Positions 1-8,889 of a stretch of 33,743 nt of DNA are shown in pieces. The DNA is from PALSA-505 sp035308365 (GTDB lineage Bacteria; Actinomycetota; Actinomycetes; Streptosporangiales; Streptosporangiaceae). The stretch covers positions 1 to 33,743 of the forward strand of contig DATGGU010000007.1 of NCBI GenBank assembly GCA_035308365.1. Reading direction: 5' to 3'. Position 1 is the first letter of the stretch, and each line of letters starts with the position of its first letter. The notes below the pieces were generated by a model that saw only the letters and a list, made by a program, of their open reading frames with translations, did not search any database and was not told where the DNA came from. Made by a program: the position numbers and the translations under genes.

Positions 1-718
1 GCATGACCAGCGTGCTGTTCTTCTCGGCGGCCACCTCGACCACGGTCTGCAGCAGGCGCAACTGCAGGGCGGCGGGGTCGCGGGCCATCACGTTCGCGGC
101 GGCGGCAAGGCGCTTGGACGCCTGGTACTCACCGTCGGCGGAGATGATCCGGGCTCGGCGCTCACGTTCCGCCTCGGCCTGCCGGGACATCGAGCGCTTC
201 ATGCCCTCGGGCAGCGACACGTCCTTGATCTCCACCCGTTCAACCCGGATGCCCCAGGGTCCCTCGGTCGGCTCGTCGATGATCCGGCGCAGCTCGCGGT
301 TGACGGTGTCGCGCTCGGCCAGCAGCTGGTCCATCTCCGACTGGCCGATGATCGACCGCAGCGACGTCTGCGCCTGCTGGGAGATCGCGAACAGGTAGTT
401 CTGCACGTTTACCACGGCCTTGATCGGGTCGATAACCCGGAAGTAGACCACCGCGTCCACCCGGACGCTGACGTTGTCCCTGGTGATGCCCTCCTGCGCG
501 GGAACGGCCATGGCGACGATCTGCATGTTGACCTTCTGCATACGGTCGCCGACCGGCCTGATCCAGGTGATGCCCGGCCCGCGGGGCTTGGCCTCGATCC
601 GGCCGAACCTGAACACAATGCCCTGCTCGAACTGCTGGACTACCCGGATCGAGCGGGCTGCGGTTATCACCCCGCCCAGCACGATAAGCACGAAGATGAC
701 CACAAGCGCGGCGACCAT
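1..718 (-). CDS. SPFH/band 7 (stomatin-like) membrane protein, partial
   Basis: The minus-strand reading starts with an N-terminal hydrophobic segment (about residues 2-20, VAALVVIFVLIVLGG) and continues into a band 7 domain with the typical VVQQFEQGIVFRFGR and NVSVRVDAVVYFRV stretches and an Ala/Glu/Arg-rich helix near EAERERRARIISADGE. This is the stomatin/prohibitin family, which forms membrane-attached oligomers that organise or regulate other membrane proteins; the partner cannot be told here. The ATG at 716-718 was chosen because AAGAGG lies about eight bases upstream; an in-frame GTG at 725-727 is possible. About 239 codons are visible and the 3' end runs off the window at base 1, so the usual C-terminal tail and any NfeD partner are not seen. 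It is divergent from the Get3-like pair. Confidence 0.9.
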   Translation of the reverse strand, partial: MVAALVVIFVLIVLGGVITAARSIRVVQQFEQGIVFRFGRIEAKPRGPGITWIRPVGDRMQKVNMQIVAMAVPAQEGITRDNVSVRVDAVVYFRVIDPIKAVVNVQNYLFAISQQAQTSLRSIIGQSEMDQLLAERDTVNRELRRIIDEPTEGPWGIRVERVEIKDVSLPEGMKRSMSRQAEAERERRARIISADGEYQASKRLAAAANVMARDPAALQLRLLQTVVEVAAEKNSTLVM

Positions 719-860
719 CTCGGACACCTCTTCTCCAGTTGTAACGGGCTCTTTGGCCCGTTGGATCAAGCGTAGTGACACCAGGACAAGGCGCGGTAAA
801 GGTCCTGCACCGGCCGTGTGCAGAGCCGTCACAGCATGATCACTTAGGTAGTTTTCAATA

Positions 861-1895
861 ATGCCCATAGCCTCCTTAAGCGTGAGCGCACGTGACACCG
901 ACTGGGATGGCGTGCGGCTGCATGTCGTGACCGGGAAGGGCGGCACCGGCAAGACGACCGTGGCAGCCGCCCTGGCCCTTGCCTTGGCGTCTCATGACCG
1001 CAACGTCCTGCTCATGGAGGTGGAGGGCCGCCAGGGGATCGCTCAGCTCTTCGACTGCCCGCCGCTTCCTTACGGAGAGCGGAAGGTTGCCGTCGGCCTG
1101 GCGAGCGGGCGGGGTGCGGGCGGCGACGTCTACGCGCTCGCCGTGGATCCCGAGGAAGCGTTCCTCGAGTACCTGGCCATGTTCTACAACCTGCGGCACG
1201 CCGGCCAGGCGCTTACCAGGCTCGGGGTGGTGGACTTCGTGACCACGCTCGCCCCCGGCCTGCGGGACGTGCTGCTCACCGGAAAGGCCGCCGAAGCGGT
1301 GCGCAGGCGCAAGGGTGGCAAGCCGGTGTACGACGCGGTCGTCATGGATGCCCCGCCCACGGGCCGGATCGGCCGCTTCCTCAACGTCGCCTCCGAGGTG
1401 TCCGGGCTGGCCAAGGTGGGGCCGATCCGCGGCCACGCGGACACCGTGCTGAGTGTGATCCGCTCGCCGCAGACGGCCGTGCACTTCGTCACGGTGCTCG
1501 AAGAAATGCCGGTCCAGGAGACCTTGGACAACATCGCCGAGCTGCGCGACCCGGCGCACGGCGGGCTGCAGATCGGTGGAATCATGATCAACATGATGCG
1601 GCCGCCGGTGCTCAGCCAGGCGGACCTGACCGCGGCGGAGAACGGCACGCTGGACACCGCCGAGCTGGCCCTAGGGCTCAAGGCGGCCGGCATCGAGGAC
1701 AGCCGTTCGCTGGCCACCGACCTGGCAGCCGACCTCGCCGAGCACGCCCGCGCCATGGACCTGCAGCGCAGCGAGCGACGGCGGCTGGCCGCGGCGGGCC
1801 AGCCGCGGTACAACCTGCCGCTGATCCCGGACGGGATGGACCTGGCCGGGCTGTACCGGCTGGCCGAAGAACTGCGCGAACAGAGGGCGGTCTGA
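861..1895 (+). CDS. Get3/ArsA-like ATPase, first of a pair (Rv3679-like)
   Basis: A 344-residue P-loop ATPase of the ArsA/Get3 class. The deviant Walker A GKGGTGKTT with its signature lysine is near residues 25-33, and a switch region VVMDAPPTGR follows. Family members dimerise around ATP; ArsA moves arsenite and eukaryotic Get3 carries tail-anchored membrane proteins, but no arsenic-binding cysteines or Get3 CxxC pair are visible, so an arsenic role is not supported. It precedes the second ATPase by one base, indicating an operon and probably a heterodimer. Synteny with wblA/whiB4 and a class A PBP matches the mycobacterial Rv3679-Rv3682 cluster (from memory). Start: ATG at 861; an in-frame GTG at 882 is an alternative, and neither has a strong ribosome binding site. 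Confidence 0.9.
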   Translation: MPIASLSVSARDTDWDGVRLHVVTGKGGTGKTTVAAALALALASHDRNVLLMEVEGRQGIAQLFDCPPLPYGERKVAVGLASGRGAGGDVYALAVDPEEAFLEYLAMFYNLRHAGQALTRLGVVDFVTTLAPGLRDVLLTGKAAEAVRRRKGGKPVYDAVVMDAPPTGRIGRFLNVASEVSGLAKVGPIRGHADTVLSVIRSPQTAVHFVTVLEEMPVQETLDNIAELRDPAHGGLQIGGIMINMMRPPVLSQADLTAAENGTLDTAELALGLKAAGIEDSRSLATDLAADLAEHARAMDLQRSERRRLAAAGQPRYNLPLIPDGMDLAGLYRLAEELREQRAV

Positions 1896-1896
1896 C

Positions 1897-3102
<1,206 letters not shown>

Positions 3103-3167
3103 CCCCGGAATCCGGGAACACTGAACTCTTCCCGGACCCGTCTGGCTATTGGGTTATCAAAGATTCG

Positions 3168-3227
3168 GTCAAGCCGGGCTTAGCTTGCGACCAATTCGTC
3201 AGGCCGGGCTTAGCTTGCGACCAACTC
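3168..3227. repeat. 30-bp tandem duplication at the 3' end of the wblA-type gene
   Basis: Two adjacent 30-bp copies (3168-3197 and 3198-3227) differ at two positions. Each copy carries, on the minus strand, codons for DELVAS followed by TAA, so the last codons and stop of the wblA-type gene are repeated just beyond the real stop. Confidence 0.9.
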
Positions 3228-3509
3228 GTCAGCGCCACGCTCGTAGGTGTTCCGTGCGTCTTCGAGCAGTTCGCGCCAGGACCTGACGTCCGGGCGGCGG
3301 CGCAGCAGGGCGCGGCGCTCACGCTCGGTCATGCCGCCCCACACGCCGAACTCGATCCGGTTGTCGAGAGCGTCGGCGAGGCACTCGGTACGCACGGGGC
3401 AGCCTCGGCAGATCAGCTTGGCCCTGTTCTGCGCCGCGCCCTGGACGAAAAGCTCGTCAGGGTCAGTGCCTTTACAGGCCGCACGGGCAGTCCAGTCCGT
3501 GATCCACAT
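3210..3509 (-). CDS. wblA: WhiB-family iron-sulfur regulator (WblA/WhiB4 type)
   Basis: A 99-residue Wbl protein with the four cluster-ligating cysteines at 12, 34, 37 and 43 (C-x21-C-x2-C-x5-C), the GVWGG turn at 55-59 and a basic C-terminal stretch (RERRALLRRRP) for DNA or sigma-factor contact. Wbl proteins hold a redox/NO-sensitive [4Fe-4S] cluster and act with the primary sigma factor; WblA/WhiB4 orthologues control antioxidant genes and, in Streptomyces, development and antibiotic production. The assignment to the A/4 subclass rests on the flanking Get3-like pair and class A PBP. The ATG at 3507-3509 was chosen over the GTG at 3518 because AAGGAG sits eight bases before the ATG but overlaps the GTG. 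The gene's tail has a 30-bp tandem duplication. Confidence 0.93.
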   Translation of the reverse strand: MWITDWTARAACKGTDPDELFVQGAAQNRAKLICRGCPVRTECLADALDNRIEFGVWGGMTERERRALLRRRPDVRSWRELLEDARNTYERGADELVAS

Positions 3510-3810
3510 GTAGCCCACTCCTTCGATCGTCCACGGCCTTCGCGGCTCGCGATGGCTGGCATTACATTCGGCCCCGGGCCGACGGCCTGTCGGCGGGCTT
3601 CGTTGCGATGGCCGTGATAGAGAAACATACGGAAGTACGCCCGGCAGTGCCAGACCTCATTAGGCCCATTTCAGAGATAGCCCTTCTGGGCCATGCCGAT
3701 TGTCACGAATAGTCACGTATGGCCTCATTGTGATTACACTCCGTATTCAAACCGGGGCCGGGCTAGCTGATTTGGGCGGATTCGAGATCCCGCTGACGTA
3801 CCCTGGGGGC
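3510..3810. promoter_or_regulatory. divergent wblA / PBP upstream region
   Basis: About 300 bp between the two divergent starts without a supportable gene. It is less GC-rich than its surroundings, notably around 3600-3760, as expected of promoters for both directions. An open frame continues upstream from the PBP to 3700, but its residues do not resemble a conserved N-terminus. I see no operator I can name. Confidence 0.5.
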
Positions 3811-6105
3811 GTGCTCAGCGGAGAAATTTTCGGCAAGGGAAGATCCGTAGGCCGCCTGATTTCCATGTCCGCGGTCGGCGGGGTGCTGGTAGCGGCCATC
3901 ATGGTCCCCGCGGTCGGGTCGATCGGTGTGGCAGTGCGCAATGCCGCCAACAAGTTCGACTCGCTCTCGACGAGCGTGCTCGGCCACGTCCCGCAGCGGT
4001 CCGTCATGCTGGACAGCAAGGGCCACGTGCTCGCCGACTTCTACAGCGTGGACGAGTCCTACTATGAGAAGCCCGGCAAGAGCCAGGCGGTAGCGTACTC
4101 GGGAATCGACCGCGCCCCGGTCACCTACAAGCAGATCTCGCCGAACATGATCAACGCCATTGTGGCGATCGAGGACTCCCGGTACTGGCAGCATGGCGCG
4201 CTTGATTTCAGGGGCACGATGCGGGCCCTGGTCAATGACCTCGAGCACAAGCCGGTCCAGGGTGGCTCCACGATCGCCCAGCAGTACGTGAAGAACGTGC
4301 TGATCCTCTCCGCCAAGAACCCGCAGGCCGCTGAGAGCGCAACCTCCGAGACGATCGGCCGCAAGCTCCACGAGCTGCGGCTGGCGATCGAAGTCGAGCA
4401 CAAGATGAACAGGGCCGCGATCCTGGCCTCTTATCTGAACGACGCCTACTTCGGCTATCCGATCGTCGGGGTCGAGGTCGCCGCGGAGACGTACTTCAAC
4501 ACCACCGCGGCCAAGCTGGACCTGGCCGACTCCGCCCTGCTCGCCGGGATGGTGGAAAACCCGTCCGCCTACGACCCGGTGACCAACCCGGCCACCTCGG
4601 TGCAGCGCCGGAACACCGTCCTCGCCCGGATGGCCCAGCTCGGCGTGATCTCCAACGCGACGGCCGCCGCGACCGAGAAGCAGCCCATAGGCCTGCACCT
4701 GACCCAGCCGCAGAATGGCTGCACCAGCAACACCGCCGAGTGGGCCGGGTTCTTCTGCGACTACGTGGTCCAGTCCATCCTGCGCGACCCCGCCCTCGGC
4801 AAGACTCCTCAGGACCGCGCCCACCTGCTGGCCACCGGCGGCCTCACAATCCGTACCACGCTAAACCCGACTGACCAGCGCGCCGCCAACCGAGCGGTCA
4901 ACTACGTGCTCCCGTCAAGCGGCTCAGACAACCCAGGCAGGCTCGCCGATGCCGAGGCTCTCATCCAGCCGGGAACCGGCCGGATTCGGGCCATCGCGGA
5001 GGACAGATCGTATGGAACAGGCCGGGGTCAGACGACCATCGACTTCGCCGCGACCACGCCGTATGGCGGCGGCGAGGGCGTACAGACCGGATCTTCTTCC
5101 AAGCTGTTCACCCTGACCACCGCGCTTGAGCAAGGTGTGCCGTTCGGCTTCACGCAGACCGTGCAGTATTCGGAGACCGTCAGCCCCTACTACAACTGTA
5201 ATGGGGGACAGCTCGCTCCTTACCAGCTCAGCAACGCCAGTCAGGGTGACCGTGGCACCTATTCGCTGTACACCGGGACGACCTCTTCGATCAACACCTT
5301 CTATGCCCAGCTAGAGAAAAAGGTCGGCTTGTGTAACGTGGTCACCACTGCCAGCAAGCTGGGTCTGACCTGGGGCAACGGAACCTCATTGTTCAAGCCC
5401 TACCTTGGCCAGCCGCCCGCCGACAACATCACATCCTTCACCCTCGGTTCGGCCACCGTCGCCCCGATATCCATGGCCGCCGCCTATGCCACCATGGCCG
5501 CGCGCGGCAAGTACTGCGCACCTATCGCTCTTGAGAGCATCGTGACCGACACCGGCAAGAGCCTGGCCGTACCAAGCGCGGGCTGTCATCAGGCCATACC
5601 GCAGAGCGTCGCGGATGCTGTCAACTACGTCCTGCAAGGAGTGCTCACCGCGCCGGGGGCCACCGCAGACAACAGGGGTATCGGGCGCCCGGCAGCGGCC
5701 AAGACGGGTACCGCGGGAAGCGCTCACACATCTCCGCCCTCGGCCGCCTTCGGCGGCTACACCCCCACTCTGGCCGGTTACGTATGGGTGGGCGGCCCGA
5801 CCAAGACCGTCTACATGGCGGGTTATCCGTACGGCTGCTACCGGGACAACCAAACAGGCTTCGGCTGTCCGACCATGTTCGGCGACGCCGCGCCCGGGGC
5901 GACCTGGCAGATGACCTTCGAACACGCCGCACTCGGCCCACCGCTGCCCTTCGTCGCGCCCGACCCCAACAGCCCGCTGTTCAGCCAGGGCAACGGGCAG
6001 TCGGTCAAGCAGCCACCCAGCCCGAAGCAGGGCGGTGGCGGTAACCAGGGCGGTGGCCACCACGGTCACTGTCCCAAGTTCTTCCCGGTCTGCCCGGGCG
6101 GCTGA
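3811..6105 (+). CDS. bifunctional class A penicillin-binding protein
   Basis: A peptidoglycan glycosyltransferase/transpeptidase acting outside the membrane on lipid II. After a short cytoplasmic tail comes one membrane anchor (about residues 15-40, SAVGGVLVAAIMVPAVG). The GT51 domain has the catalytic Glu at about 121 (AIEDSRYWQHGA) and QGGSTIAQQYVKN. The transpeptidase domain has SxxK (SSSK, Ser about 428), SxN (SIN, about 493) and KTG (about 631). The C-terminus is Gly/Pro/His rich. Its position after the wblA-type gene and Get3-like pair corresponds to mycobacterial ponA2 (Rv3682, from memory), though the PASTA domain of that protein is not visible. The GTG at 3811 is preferred because upstream in-frame codons look non-coding; its ribosome site is weak (GGGGG), so the start is uncertain. 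Confidence 0.9.
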   Translation: MLSGEIFGKGRSVGRLISMSAVGGVLVAAIMVPAVGSIGVAVRNAANKFDSLSTSVLGHVPQRSVMLDSKGHVLADFYSVDESYYEKPGKSQAVAYSGIDRAPVTYKQISPNMINAIVAIEDSRYWQHGALDFRGTMRALVNDLEHKPVQGGSTIAQQYVKNVLILSAKNPQAAESATSETIGRKLHELRLAIEVEHKMNRAAILASYLNDAYFGYPIVGVEVAAETYFNTTAAKLDLADSALLAGMVENPSAYDPVTNPATSVQRRNTVLARMAQLGVISNATAAATEKQPIGLHLTQPQNGCTSNTAEWAGFFCDYVVQSILRDPALGKTPQDRAHLLATGGLTIRTTLNPTDQRAANRAVNYVLPSSGSDNPGRLADAEALIQPGTGRIRAIAEDRSYGTGRGQTTIDFAATTPYGGGEGVQTGSSSKLFTLTTALEQGVPFGFTQTVQYSETVSPYYNCNGGQLAPYQLSNASQGDRGTYSLYTGTTSSINTFYAQLEKKVGLCNVVTTASKLGLTWGNGTSLFKPYLGQPPADNITSFTLGSATVAPISMAAAYATMAARGKYCAPIALESIVTDTGKSLAVPSAGCHQAIPQSVADAVNYVLQGVLTAPGATADNRGIGRPAAAKTGTAGSAHTSPPSAAFGGYTPTLAGYVWVGGPTKTVYMAGYPYGCYRDNQTGFGCPTMFGDAAPGATWQMTFEHAALGPPLPFVAPDPNSPLFSQGNGQSVKQPPSPKQGGGGNQGGGHHGHCPKFFPVCPGG

Positions 6106-6235
6106 TCGGATGCCGGTGGGCTGCTGACCGCAACCACCCTGCCCGTTGCCGAACCAACGCTGGGAGCCACGTGACAACCTCACCATCGCCAACGCGGCCC
6201 ACCCGGTGGAACGGCTCAGCCCAGGAGCGTTCCTC

Positions 6236-7045
6236 GTGAGCGTCCCGGAGCCCACAGCCAGCCAGGCGGAGGCAGCCGACCCCCGCAGCGCCGGTCCCGG
6301 CGCTGGTCCCGGCGCCGGTTCCGGGCCGGCGCGGGGCAGGAACGACGCGCAACTCCCCTGGATCGGCCGCCCTGGCCGGGCCGACATCCTCTGCTGGGCC
6401 GCCATCACGCTCAGCGGCCTCTACTACTTGATCTTGCTGCCGTTCCGGGCCGAACTGGTCGGCACCCACCCGGTGCTCGGCGAACTCCTGAACGGAAGCA
6501 CCGAGTCTATCGTGGCCGCCGCCGCATTCGCCCGGGTCGGCCACGGGACGCTGCTGGTCGTGATGCTGGCCTCCATCGTCGGTCTGATGAAGTTCGACCT
6601 CATCTACTGGTGGGCAGGCAGACTCTGGGGCGAACGCATCATCATGATGCTGTCCGGCCGCCGCAACCGTGGCCCGCGCTACATGGGCTGGGTCAATCGC
6701 TGGGGCCGCAAATTCACCTGGCCTGCAGTGGTCATCGCCCCCTTCGTGCCCATCCCCAGCGCGATCATCTACGTCATCGCCGGCTGGGCCGGCATGAGCG
6801 TGGTCACCTTCCTGATCCTGGACCTGATCGGTTCGCTCATGTGGGCCGGGATGCTGGCCGGACTGGGTTACGAGCTAGGCCACCATGCCGTAGTGGTAGC
6901 CCAGACCATCTCCCACTACGGCCTGTGGTTCTCCCTGGCCATCATCGCCGTGATCATCTTCTTCCAGATCCGCAACGCCCGGATGAACCCGCCATCCTTC
7001 ACCACAACTCCAGCCCCAGCGGAAACCGAGGGGCAAGAGAGCTGA
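6236..7045 (+). CDS. DedA-family (VTT domain) membrane protein
   Basis: A 269-residue integral membrane protein. An N-terminal Ala/Gly/Pro-rich tail of about 50 residues precedes hydrophobic segments and the DedA/VTT features: KFDLIYWWAGRLWG, then FVPIPSAIIYVIAGWAGM and a Gly-rich helix ending in GYELGHH. DedA proteins are proposed undecaprenyl-phosphate or phospholipid flippases needed for envelope homeostasis; placement next to a PBP fits lipid-carrier recycling, but this is inference. The GTG at 6236 was chosen because AGGAG (6223-6227) lies eight bases upstream; a longer frame from TTG 6146 lacks such a site. It ends 19 bp before the end of the VOC remnant on the other strand. Confidence 0.85.
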   Translation: MSVPEPTASQAEAADPRSAGPGAGPGAGSGPARGRNDAQLPWIGRPGRADILCWAAITLSGLYYLILLPFRAELVGTHPVLGELLNGSTESIVAAAAFARVGHGTLLVVMLASIVGLMKFDLIYWWAGRLWGERIIMMLSGRRNRGPRYMGWVNRWGRKFTWPAVVIAPFVPIPSAIIYVIAGWAGMSVVTFLILDLIGSLMWAGMLAGLGYELGHHAVVVAQTISHYGLWFSLAIIAVIIFFQIRNARMNPPSFTTTPAPAETEGQES

Positions 7046-7064
7046 TCTCCGGCTTGACCGAAGT

Positions 7065-7202
7065 TCAGGCTCGGGTCGGCCCCTGCCGCCACAGGCCGTT
7101 ATCATCGGCGTCCAGGCCCAGGCAATCGCGATACCACGCGCTCAGCGCCGCCGGGTCGGTGCCCCGCATGAAGTACCCGCCGATCCCAAGCACACGTTCC
7201 AT
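7065..7202 (-). pseudogene. truncated VOC (glyoxalase-like) gene remnant
   Basis: A 45-codon minus-strand frame begins MERVLGIGGYFMRGTDPAAL and continues SAWYRDCLGLDADDNG before stopping. This is the start of a VOC-family protein (first beta-alpha-beta unit, with the DPAALSAWYRDCLGL helix). Normal members run to about 115-150 residues, so roughly two thirds is missing. No continuation is visible in the other minus frames, where the DedA gene occupies the opposite strand. I infer a deletion remnant rather than a working protein. Confidence 0.6.
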
Positions 7203-7393
7203 GTCACTATCTTGCCCAGGATGGCGACCGGACGGGCTGGCATCACGCCATCGCCGGCTTCACCCCCGTCAATCGCATAACTACCTCTCCGTGGACGGCA
7301 CAAGGATTCCGCACGTGCCGCGTCAGGCAACGTTTGCCTCGTTGGTGGCGTGACTCCGAGCCGGGCGTTAGGCGCGAGTCACCCGGCGTCCGG
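7203..7393. other. gene-free spacer with a short inverted repeat
   Basis: No gene supported. It contains AGGCAA-CGT-TTGCCT at 7325-7339, a six-base perfect inverted repeat with a three-base loop, just beyond the end of the FlaR-like gene. It could be part of a terminator for that gene, but there is no T-tract. Confidence 0.3.
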
Positions 7394-7957
7394 TCAACCG
7401 TCGCCGGCTTCCATCTGGCCGGCGTCCAGACCGTCAAGGAATTCCCTGACCGCCCGCTTGGATCTGAGCACGTGAAGGGCCACATGCTGACCGTGCTGCG
7501 AAATGATTTCGTGTTCGCGCTCCGGCTCTGACCGGCGCCCTCGCCAGATGCGGACGGCCAAACGCCACTCATCGCGCAACCGCAGCCAGGCCGAATAGCC
7601 ACACCCTTCGGGCAACTCGCCCGGCATCTGGAAGCCGCGCAGGAACGCGCGTCCTGCGCAAAGCCACCAGGGCAGGTCGAGAAACACGACGGTGTCCGCG
7701 CGTTCGAGCCGGAGATCGAGTGTCTCGTGGTAGTTGCCGTCAGCGATCCACGCGTTGCCGGCGAGCACGCCACATTGCTTCTCGCGCCACTCGGCCTTCG
7801 ACGGTGCAACCCAGCCGGGCTTCCAGAAGTGGAGGTCAAGATGAATGACCGGCAAGCCGGTCCTGGCAGCGAGCGCGAGCGAGAACGTGCTCTTCCCGGA
7901 CCCGGCCAGCCCCGTGACGATGACGCGGCGTCCTAGCGCCGACGGGGCTTCACTCAT
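7394..7957 (-). CDS. P-loop NTPase, FlaR/adenylate kinase-like
   Basis: A 187-residue cytosolic protein with a Walker A motif GLAGSGKST at residues 16-24, a following HLDLHFW segment and VVFLDLPWW that serves as the Walker B-type strand. The pattern (HLD, WKPGW, WIADGNY) is that of the FlaR/topology-modulation group of small nucleoside-kinase-like ATPases, whose substrate is not established. It starts with ATG at 7955-7957. It stands alone, with no operon partner, between a broken VOC gene and a gene-free repeat region. Confidence 0.85.
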   Translation of the reverse strand: MSEAPSALGRRVIVTGLAGSGKSTFSLALAARTGLPVIHLDLHFWKPGWVAPSKAEWREKQCGVLAGNAWIADGNYHETLDLRLERADTVVFLDLPWWLCAGRAFLRGFQMPGELPEGCGYSAWLRLRDEWRLAVRIWRGRRSEPEREHEIISQHGQHVALHVLRSKRAVREFLDGLDAGQMEAGDG

Positions 7958-8585
7958 CGCGGTCAGTGTCCCTCACGTGCCGTTGCAGGGGAGGGCAAAG
8001 GTTGCCTGACACGGCACTAGAAAGGCTCCGGGCTTTCAGCACCGTAGGATCCCGGACCGAAGAATACGCCTTCAACCTTACAGACGGCCCAAAGTCCTTT
8101 AGCGCACAATTAACCGTTCGCTACGTGACCGATGTCCTTTGGCCAACCGGAATGAGACTAACCCTAAGCAGCCACTCATCTACTCCGAAGGCAAGCTACT
8201 ATAAATGCCCCCCGAGCACCAAGCCGCCCAAACCCCCAACCACCAGCAAGACTCCAGGGAAACCGCACCACGAGCCGAGGTCCAACCGCAACCACCAGCG
8301 TGGGCGCAACCACCGGCGTGGGGGTCCGGGGGGCTGTGCCACCGCACGTGGCAAACGAACCCCAGCCCAACGCAGCGGAATCTGGCGCGAGCAGGGAACC
8401 CGCAGCGCGGGGGTCCGGGGGTCGTGCCACCGCAAGTGGCAAACCCAACCCCAGCCCGCAGCGGACCGGTCAGCGGACAGCGGAGGGTCACCGGGAGCGT
8501 GGGGGTCCGGGGGGCTCGGCCCCCCGGGAAAAATCACGAGCCACGCCGCAGGTGCCCGAAGGGCACCAAGCAGCATGGGCCGCCG
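7958..8585. other. gene-free stretch before tRNA-Ser
   Basis: About 630 bp without a convincing gene. Bases 8040-8205 are clearly less GC-rich than their surroundings; bases 8205-8580 are Pro-codon-rich in one frame and open in several frames because of repetition, not because of coding. The repeats and hairpins are listed separately. Confidence 0.6.
8317..8540. repeat. three dispersed GGGGGTCCGGGGG units with hairpins
   Basis: Three units begin with GTGGGGGTCCGGGG or GCGGGGGTCCGGGG near 8318, 8406 and 8499. In the first two this is followed by a TGCCAC-loop-GTGGCA hairpin (8337-8353 and 8425-8441) and by AACCCCAGCCC and GCAGCGG. In the third the hairpin is replaced by CCGGGGGGC-TCG-GCCCCCCGG (8507-8527). 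Such elements look like actinomycete intergenic repetitive hairpins; no function is assigned. Confidence 0.75.
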
Positions 8586-8672
8586 CGCGGAGGATGCGAG
8601 ATTTGAACTCGCGAGGGGTTGCCCCCAACACGCTTTCCAAGCGTGCGCCCTAGGCCACTAGGCGAATCCTCC
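8586..8672 (-). tRNA. tRNA-Ser (anticodon GGA)
   Basis: A minus-strand 87-nt tRNA. The acceptor stem GGAGGAT pairs with ATCCTCC, the anticodon stem is CACGC/GCGTG with loop TTGGAAA giving anticodon GGA (reads UCC/UCU), there is a long variable arm (TTGGGGGCAACCCC region) as in class II tRNAs, and the T arm reads GCGAG-TTCAAAT-CTCGC. The discriminator is G, as in serine tRNAs, and CCA is not encoded. Confidence 0.95.
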
Positions 8673-8771
8673 GCCGGCAAGCTTACCGGTCATCGCGAGT
8701 GCGGGTGCCCAGGCCGGCCAGCAGGACCCGATCAGGGCAGCAGCACCCCCCAGGCAACGCTAAGCTGAACA

Positions 8772-8863
8772 CCGACCCCCCGTACGGCGTTTATCCCGCC
8801 AACTCCCCCAGGGCCGGAAGGCAGCAAGGGTACGCGGGCTCTGGCGGGTGTGCGGGGGGTCCC
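8772..8863 (+). ncRNA. ffs: small signal recognition particle RNA (4.5S type)
   Basis: The conserved SRP domain IV core is visible (CCAGGGCCGGAAGGCAGCA at about 8807-8825, with the GGAAGG tetraloop and the AGCA side). The ends close by a nine-base helix, GACCCCCCG (8774-8782) with CGGGGGGTC (8853-8861). This RNA binds Ffh to direct membrane-protein synthesis. It sits directly upstream of dnaX, the same arrangement I recall from other actinomycetes. The exact ends are estimated from the helix; TAAGCT at 8761-8766 could be the -10 element. Confidence 0.92.
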
Positions 8864-8889
8864 TTACCGCTCCGCGAGGATGACAGCAG

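Noticed and set aside
7966..8661. 231-codon plus-strand frame between the FlaR-like gene and the tRNA
   Set aside because: It runs through hairpin repeats and into the tRNA-Ser region, is Pro/Arg/Gly-biased and has no convincing ribosome site.
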